DNA from: Heliocybe sulcata
Lineage: Eukaryota > Basidiomycota > Agaricomycetes > Gloeophyllales > Gloeophyllaceae
Assembly (NCBI GenBank): GCA_004369045.1
Contig: ML213504.1
Location: forward strand, 1,598,894-1,662,893
Reading direction: 5' to 3'
Length of the DNA stretch: 64,000 nt
Below the pieces are notes generated by a model. The model was given only the letters and a program-made list of their open reading frames with translations. It made no database searches and was not told the DNA's origin. Position 1 is the stretch's first letter. Every line of letters begins with the position of its first letter. The translations under genes and the position numbers were made by a program. Shown piece by piece: positions 57,001 through 64,000 of the stretch.

Positions 57001-59388
57001 CTTCCGGTCTACAAATCTCGTCGCACTAGCGCATAGAAGCTGGACAACGCTTCTGCCCTGTAGGATCTGGGCCTGCCACCAACAAAAGGAATCCCGAATC
57101 TTTGAGCATGTGGAAGCTATTTGACGGTTTACAATGGTCGAGGATAGTCTAGCGGCCGACAACAGCCCCGGCATTCCTGAGTATCGGCAACCTAATAAAC
57201 TCCCATGGCCGAAGGATGTCTTGCTAAACCCCGACTCTGCCGTCCGACGAGAAGTCAACGGGAGAAAGAGTGCACAAGAAATGCAGCACTGATGTCGCTG
57301 AGAGCCTCGGTAATGGTGAAGATATCATAGATAATCGTATAAGCACCGAGCCAGCAGGGACTGTGAAGCTGTGAAGAATGTGAAGACGTGCAGCGACGCG
57401 TCGGTTGTGCAGCGGGATGCGCTAATGAGTCGCGTCGCGTCACGCCACAAGCGACAAGGTTTGCTTCCGCGTGCTCGGGGTCTATAATCGGGCGCGTGCT
57501 TCTGCTAAATTCGTCATGGCCATCGCCAATCCTCTCCCTACCTCCATTCCAACATATCAAGGTTAGCTGGCCGAACTGATTTGCAGGGCACTGCTCCAGG
57601 GCTGTATCCGGATCACGCTGCCCTCTGATTTCACGAAACTCTGCACTGGCTGACCTGCGCTATCCTGATCCGAGATCGTATTGTTGAGCCTGAGAGCCCC
57701 ACCCATACGCTAACTCCTTCCAGTAACCCTACTATTGTGCTCTACCCAATTGCTACTCGTAACCGTCGGCAATTCAAGTCTTGTACACTAGCCGTGCATT
57801 GTCCGGCGAAACCCTTAGACCCGAGCGTATCCTATTACGCACAACTCTCTCACGTGATGTGATCCCTGCTTGCATCAGAAGATTGCAGGACATCCTTCGG
57901 AATTCATTGGTACCCGCCTTATTCAGTGGACTCTCCAATTGTGGGGCGGAAAGATGATCAGTAATCCACTGTGATGCTATTGGTCGCCTCGGCCTCCCTC
58001 CGCTCGTTATTCTGCGCTCTATGCGAGGTATGCATTGTTCCTATCGAGGATATCATCCCTTGTCTTAGGCATCTTTCTCATACTGATATATTGGAACTGC
58101 CTGCAGATAATAGGCGGCCATCAACAGTATTCACCGCTGTTTTCCCTCTCCGCCGTGCGACTGAAACTTGGACCGAAGACCCACTTGAACACCCGAGGCA
58201 AAATCCATTCGAGAGGTTTGCGTCACCATTATCCCCGCTAAAGAACAAGCCACGGAATGCTGTGCAAAGCTGGATTGGAACAGTACTCATTTCCCTTAAC
58301 CTGGCTGCGCTTCCGAGGCCGTCGGCACAGGTCGGATTCTTTACATCCGTCCACCGCATCCTCCGCTCTACTGTGACAGTGATTCAATCATATCTCGCTG
58401 CGCTGGTCTTCTGATTCTTTATCAAGAGCATGTACTCAATCTATCATTCCCAGAGAGTGTGATGAACCACCGTTCTCCCGTTTCAGAATCAGAACAGTCG
58501 TCTTGCCTGTGATCAGTCACAAATCAATGTGAGTAGTTTTGCAGAATGTTGCAAATTGGACGCTGCAGAACTCCCATAGGAAGTTGAGAGGGTATGGCGT
58601 CGACGTTGATGTCATGTTAACCAGTCTGTTCTTGGGATCCGCGTCGTGTCCGGATATCTAAGGAGGCTCGTAAAAGGTCTAATGCTTCTCTACATTCCGG
58701 GGTATGACGAAGAGGATGCCGGCCTAGCAGAAGCTAAGAAACCCGCGAGTCCTTCTATGCGGAAGACGACGCGCCCTCATGGCAGAGAATCCCGCTGTAG
58801 CGGTTAAGGCTGAGTGTTCTTCACAGCAGCAGCGCCTCAGCCATCTAGACCCAGGCGGATGATGTCAGTCTCCCCCATCCTCGCATAGCCGCTCGAACAG
58901 AGGCTCCGCGACGCTCCATATCCAAACCCACATTTCTCTGCTCGAGCAAAAGTGGTCTGCTTGGCCCTTGTGCCGGGCTTCATCACGACATTGTCAAGCT
59001 CCTTATTCGCCGCTAAACATGAAGGAATGGATTATCCTGGGCACGTGTACACGAACTTGCGGATGGACTTACTGGACCGCCAGGCATCAACGCTATGTCA
59101 GTGGAGATAGCAGACCTCGAAGGTGTCAGCTAACCCATGAGACTCTTCAGCTGCCATAGACGTGGTCTCACGAAACTGGTACTTCGTCCATTTTCGCGCA
59201 GATTGGCGAGATGCAGGTTACCTTGCAGCCTGCGCTGACATCTGTTCCCCAGTCCATTCACCATCAGCCTAGCACAGGCTCTATATATCCATGCTTGATG
59301 CAAGCTGATGCTGCGAAAAAGATTCTCCCTCAGACATCCAGGTTTTCATACTTGTCGTCCTCGGACACCGAACGCCTTGGGCAGCTAT
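54071..59388. other. 5.3 kb stretch without a supported gene
   Basis: Contains the upstream region of the HSF gene (its first ~800 bases are rich in C/T on the plus strand) and the downstream region of the SDR gene. Open frames include 179 codons (54308-54847, plus, no ATG at its start), 159 codons (55547-56026, minus), 168 codons (56302-56808, minus) and 147 codons (57971-58414, plus). I recognised no domain in any and saw no convincing exon series. Composition varies along the stretch. Possible contents are a long regulatory region, unrecognised lineage-specific genes, non-coding RNA, or degraded copies. No terminal repeats were seen. Confidence 0.45.
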
Positions 59389-60260
59389 TCATGGCTGCAC
59401 CTCATCACCCTTCCAATCCCATACTCTGCCGCGCTGACACTCCTGCAGGCCTTCAACGACCTGCGTGATACGCTGTACCGCATCCGCCAGCTCGAATCTG
59501 CCATGCTCGGGGTCGGGACCGTGCCAGAAGGCGCCGCCGTCTTGCTTCGGTGAGCGATATCTACCCTGCACTGAGCGGTGACGGACGTACCTAGGTCAGT
59601 GTGCACTGTTCCTGGGTGTATGCCCGCGCACACCGCTCGCATCTTCTTCATCTTCAAGTTGAGATCAAACGTTCGAATCGCCTGGTTCAGTGCCGCTTTC
59701 GAGCAACGATAGCTGGGCCATCCGCCCATGGTATTGTTGTCCGAGATAGAGCCCACCCTCGCCGAAATGTGTATCCATTTCGCTAGCCCTTGTTGTGTAG
59801 CCGCGCCGCGCGGCGGAAGGAACCGCGAGAAATGCCTCATTGCCAAGAGATGGGAAATCACGTTAACTTTGAAGGTCTCCAAGACTTGCTCGTATTCCAG
59901 GTCTTCAAATCTCTTCTCTGGATGCAGTATTCCGGCGCAGAACCATGCGCGGTGGATGTGCCCGGCTTCTCCTTTTCCTCCTTCGCCTGCTTGCTGTTTC
60001 AGTTCCGCCGACAGCTTGTCTGCCGCGTCTTTGACGGTGCCTTCGTCCGTCAGCTTGACAGGTCCAAGAAGTTTCAGCCGCTCAGGGTTCACATGCTTCA
60101 TGTCGTGGCCGTCAAGGATCCGGGCTTGGATGGAGCGTGCGTCTGAAGCGCGGTGCGTAGCGTATACCGGGAGGGAAGTGGTTCGCAGGTAGTGGCGCGC
60201 GAGACCCAGACCTATGCCTCTGGAGGCAGGCGTGACGAGGATAAATGGTGTCGAGGACAT
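59389..60260 (-). CDS. Short-chain dehydrogenase/reductase (classical SDR)
   Basis: NAD(P)-dependent oxidoreductase with a Rossmann fold. The long first exon begins MSSTPFILVTPASRGIGLGLARHYL (cofactor motif TPASRGIGLG in place of TGxxxGxG), then a variable loop, FCAGILHPEKRFEDLEYEQVLETFKVNVISHLLAMRHFSRFL (NAG replaced by CAG), WIHISARVGSISDNNTMGGWPSYRCSKAALNQAIRTFD with the catalytic Ser, Tyr and Lys (S...Y..SK), and GIHPGTVHTDL. The last segment AFWHGPD through QRGRVWDWKGDEVQP is in another frame, and the obvious GTACGT donor just after HTDL does not rejoin it in phase (see findings). Substrate unknown. Confidence 0.85.
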
Positions 60261-60447
60261 GAGGGTTTCGTACAGGAAAGACGACGCCGAGAGCCATTTA
60301 TATAGAGAGTACGGGTGGCTGACAGGACACGATCGACGAAGCTGATCGAAGGCTGACGCGTGACGTCATACCGTTTCGATCGCGTCTTTGTGGACAGACG
60401 TCGGAATCACAACTGATGCTATTAATTGATGATAAGAGCAGTCAGCC

Positions 60448-63400
60448 TCAGTCATCGTCCACCCACTCTTCCTTGACCTCGTCCCATCCCAGCGTTTCCG
60501 GAGCAATCCCCATCTTCCTCATCATACTCCCGATCGTCTCTTCCTTCCTCCCCTCCTCTTCCTCCTCGACCATCCTGTCATCCCCGCACGCTCCCTTCTG
60601 ACCGTCTTCCTTTGACTCTTCGTTATCCCACCCATAGTCTTCCTGACCGTCGTAGCCCCACCCACCCTGCTGTTCCTCGCCGCTATTAACTTGATCTCTG
60701 ACAAGCGTCCAGACGTCCCATGCGACGTCCCGGCCTACGTCTCTCCACTTCTTTACAAGATCCTGCAGGTCGTTCAGACCATTCCCTCTCTGCACGTCTT
60801 CCATAATCCTCAAAGCACGTTTCGTCACCTGAAGCTTTCTCTCCAGCGACTGGATCGTAGGTGTAAGCCGCACGCCGCCGATCGTGGAACTGGAAAGGAG
60901 GCCTTTTGCAGTAACAGAACCGGAGGAGGCGGGCGTCGCGGATACAGCCAAAGGCGACTTGAACTGGCCCGCGGCCCTTACCGACACACCAAATCTCTCG
61001 CTCTTCTTCGGGTATACTTCCTTCTCCATTTCCTGCCGCAGCCTTTGGACTTGATTGTGCTCAGCGTGCTCCGGCTTTACAGTGATCTTCGGGTGGGCCT
61101 CGGCCTGTTTGGGAGCGAAACTGGGCAGACCACCAATACCGACCGGACTTCGGAACGGTTTCTTCAGTTTCTTCAATTCCCTCCTCTGGCCTTGCACCGT
61201 CATCCTTTTCGGCGCGGCCTTGTCAACTTCGCTCTTCTTCAAAAGCGGAGTAGTCAGTACCTATCTTATACGGCAGCCCAAAGGTGATAGTATACCGCTC
61301 TTTTCGCTCTCTCCTCATCCAGCTCCTCGCTGCCGTACCGTCTCTTCTTTTCCGACTTCAGATTTTCATGGTCTTCTCCCTCCAACGGAAAGCCGTATCT
61401 TCTAGGTGGCGAGCTCTGGATATATCCGGGCTGCTTGGCAAAAGTCAGTCAGGGCAGTAGTATGACCTTATAAGGGTGATCATACCACATGAGGAGGCGA
61501 GCTCGGCGGAGAGGAGGTGAACGGAGCCAGCGCAAGTGACGGCGAGGAGGGCCTGAGGTTACCATCTTGGACGCCCATCTCGTCCTTGTCAGCGCTCCAC
61601 GGATGGCCCTGGGAGGATGCTTCAGCTTGCATGCAGTCTTCGATTCGCAATTCATCCTTGTCCTTGCAATCGACATCCAGACGCATGGGACTCGTGGGCC
61701 TTGAAGACGGCGCAGGCACTATCCCCGGGGAAGAGAAGACCGGAGGGCTTGATGAAAGTGGAGGTGACGACGGCGGAAGGTAAGGCACTTGCGACTCTGG
61801 CGAAGCTGCATCCTCGTCTTCAGCCAACCTCTCAGCGGAATCTTCGTAGCCATGGTGGGCCATCTGCGCGTTCATCAAGGGAGAAGATAAAGCAGTATAC
61901 TCTCTAGAAGCGCACGATACTTGAGGGAAGGGACCCGAAGGAGGTGCAGGCGCTTTATGGCAGTCCTTCACCCGTGCAGAGTCCAGAACGGAAGATGAAG
62001 CTGAGCGGCACTCCAAGGAGGACGAGTAATCAAGTCTGAGACCGGCGGGTGGAGCGATATCCGCAGGGATAAGGTCCTCAGACGGAAGTCCGGATCGAAG
62101 AGACGTAGGCGAGGCTCCCCGGGCAAGCGACGCAGAGCCAGACAGTCCAATTTGTGTATAAAGCGGAGTATCTCTCTCCGAATCCGAAGAGACAGCATTC
62201 ATAAGAATAGGAGGGTGGTCGCCTAATTCCCCAATTGGGCCCGGAAATTCAGAATAGTCGGAATGGAGTAGCATTCCAGCGGAGCGCATAGTAATCGGAT
62301 GGGATGGAGAGGTAACTTCTTCTTGACAGCATTTGAGATCAAAGAGTTCGACAGAGCTAGTGACATCACGTTCAGGAAGGACAATATAGTCAGAAGCATC
62401 GATCACGATAGAGTCAGCATCCGAGATCATCGTAGCAGTTGACGGTCGAGATGTATCAGTAGCGTCCAAGAAAATTCCAGAATCTTCGACGGATAGAGAG
62501 GACTTAGATGTATGTGCGATGATGGTTGGTGGAAGCGACGTCGCGCCATCACAGTTAGTATCGTCGAGGGCGTCTCCCGGCGAGCCAGGGAACTGGTAAG
62601 TTAGTCGTGTGACTACAAGAGAAGCCGCCAAAGAATTATCGTCCAATATACGTGTCGCGTTCGCCAGCTCGGCGCTCGAACAGACATTCGGCGCGCCAGG
62701 ACCGCTCTGGAGATGCATTGTTCCGTCGTCCCAGGAGCTTCCATCAACGTCGAGAGCAGTAGATGAAGCTTTTAGCAGAGTCAACTTGGAATTAAGGACA
62801 CCCATAAGGTCTGGGGAAGCATGATTCTTTTCGGAAGTGAGCGATCCGCAGGTAATGTGACCGGTATCAGAATTGGAGATCCTTATATGCGCCCTATTTT
62901 CCAGTGAACAGTCCGGAATCGCGTGAGGGAGGCCCCCAGACGTGGGTATATGCGCAGGAGAAATGACGAAAGGATCCGAAGGAGATCCTAGGTCGCGCTC
63001 TTGGTCTTGAATTTGTTGATGATTATCATCAATAAGCGGAGGAAGCAGGCCAAAGGTACCAGGAGCAACAGCGGGAGTAGAAGGTTTAGGGATGGTGCCA
63101 TAAGTTGCAGCATTCGAAGCAATGTTAGTCTGGGCTTCATCAGCTGTCTCGGCGGACGTACGAATAGACAGTAAGAGCGAGATAGGAGGAGAAGGAGTTG
63201 GAGCGTGCAGAATAATTGAGGCACCTTGGTCTTCGGTGGATATATGCGCAGTAGAGCCGGGGGTCGTAGCCGGAGCCGATCCCGAGTTAGTCAGATGAGC
63301 AGAGTGAGCAATGGCACCGTTGTTTGGAGCATCAGCAATTGTTGAATGACCATTAAGAGAGTTTTGAGAGATCAAAGCATTCGAAGTTGGGGGCTTGTCT

Positions 63401-63966
63401 GCAGAACTTGATCCAGAGATTACCCGAAGAGCGCCATGCGACTCGCCGTTTGTGTTAGGGACCTGGAGATCGCAGGCAGACGCGGCGGATCTGGAGTTGG
63501 TTGAATAAGCCCAGTTACTGACTTGCGGAAATGGGTGTATCGGATAGTCGTCGATTGGAGTGCCAGGTCCAGCAGTTTGGAGTCCACTATCCGAATCCTT
63601 AGGCTTCTCTTGTAGGAACGAATTCCCAGCTGCCTTGACACCCGATGCTCGGTCGCAGCCTAGTGGTGCTGCAACGTCAAAGAAGACAGGCTTATTTGCA
63701 TCAGTCGCCGAAGCTATGATGAGATAGCCATCCGAGCCGCCCGCTAAATCATGATCGAGACCAGGCTTGTCCTTGTTAGGAATCTCATGGGTGAGAGCAT
63801 CACACTGGGGACGACTTTCCGTAGAGTGCAGTACACGATCGGCATTATCTGGCGTCAAGGACGGCGATTGGGAGGCAAGAGCGGTTTTGCACTGCTTGTA
63901 TGCGTGCTTATGGGAACGTTCGACATCCAAGCGAATAGGGACGTACCTCATTATTCCGCCCATCAT
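60448..63966 (-). CDS. sfr1: Sfr1/Mei5-like recombination mediator with a long N-terminal region
   Basis: With Swi5, Sfr1 helps load Rad51/Dmc1 filaments. Exons: ~63966-61489 (2.5 kb), a short exon near 61434-61300 and 61242-60448. The conserved C-terminal part is: ELKKLKKPFRSPVGIG, then LRQEMEKEV, TIQSLERKLQVTKRALRIMED, LQDLVKKWRDVGRDVAWDVW and the C-terminal GSMMRKMGIAPETLGWDEV. That matches Sfr1 (LKKPFRSP motif and a coiled coil before KW......A...). The first exon codes ~826 disordered Ser/Pro/Asp/Ala-rich residues; Sfr1 proteins are usually about 250-350 residues. The 5' end is uncertain: 63966 is the first in-frame ATG inside the window, and an upstream exon beyond 64000 is possible. 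Confidence 0.8.
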
Positions 63967-64000
63967 CCAAAAATCCTACTTCCAGCAATGCATGAGATGA

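Noticed and set aside
57971-58414. 147-codon plus-strand frame that looks like a membrane-protein N-terminus
   Set aside because: The hydrophobic start is weak, the frame next to it has a competing hydrophobic stretch, and nothing recognisable follows downstream.
59660-59680. A GTTCGAATC string like a tRNA T-loop
   Set aside because: It lies within the coding part of the SDR gene, and no acceptor stem, D arm or anticodon arm surrounds it.
1-64000. Mobile elements, CRISPR arrays, rRNA or tRNA genes
   Set aside because: I looked for long direct or inverted repeats, transposase or reverse-transcriptase-like frames, regular spacer arrays and cloverleaf-type sequences, and saw none I could support by eye.

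Overview
The window looks like nuclear DNA of a filamentous basidiomycete, most likely an Agaricomycete. Gene density is high, most genes are cut by many introns of about 45-65 bases, and core eukaryotic and mitochondrial genes alternate with basidiomycete-type proteins of unknown role. I find 26 genes I can support and no intact mobile element, rRNA, tRNA or CRISPR array. The placement rests on gene structure and protein style, not on a database search.

Layout. 1-1396 is non-genic. 1397-5289 holds Pab2 (nuclear poly(A)-binding protein), mitochondrial ribosomal protein bL19m and an I-BAR-like protein. 5434-12759 holds mitochondrial aspartyl-tRNA synthetase, an F-box protein, a phosphopantetheinyl transferase and a Mak32-like PfkB kinase. 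12880-15752 holds NC2-beta, SmF and a mitochondrial rhomboid protease. 16398-24059 holds a Gln/Ser-rich protein of unknown role, TRAPPC2 and CLASP. 24341-31830 holds Arp4, Erb1/BOP1 and a polytopic membrane protein. 32126-38745 holds an LLP-like nucleolar protein, a DUF1769 protein, a SelW-like Rdx protein, a PPR protein and an intronless unknown. 39084-42546 holds Pch2/TRIP13 and a TPMT-like methyltransferase. 42547-45446 is gene-poor with possible gene relics. 45447-50797 holds a Tctex-type dynein light chain, Pex11, a small mitochondrial membrane protein and a TVP38/VTT protein. 51675-54070 is an HSF-type transcription factor with a 5.3 kb gene-free stretch upstream. 59389 to the end holds a short-chain dehydrogenase and an Sfr1-like recombination mediator with a very long N-terminal region.

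Themes. Head-to-head pairs with short shared promoters are frequent (bL19m/I-BAR, NC2-beta/SmF, TRAPPC2/CLASP, Arp4/Erb1, Rdx/PPR, Tctex/Pex11). Several products act in mitochondria (bL19m, AspRS, rhomboid, the PPR protein, the small membrane protein) and several in nuclear gene expression (Pab2, NC2-beta, SmF, Arp4, Erb1), but I see no pathway cluster.

The most unusual signals are in gene structure. SmF appears to contain both a GC-AG and an AT-AC intron. The Mak32-like gene has a GG where its first donor GT should be. The Rdx gene has an 8-base exon that supplies half of the CxxC redox motif. The Sfr1-like gene carries an unbroken exon of about 2.5 kb ahead of the conserved domain. I did not find a convincing undescribed multi-gene system.
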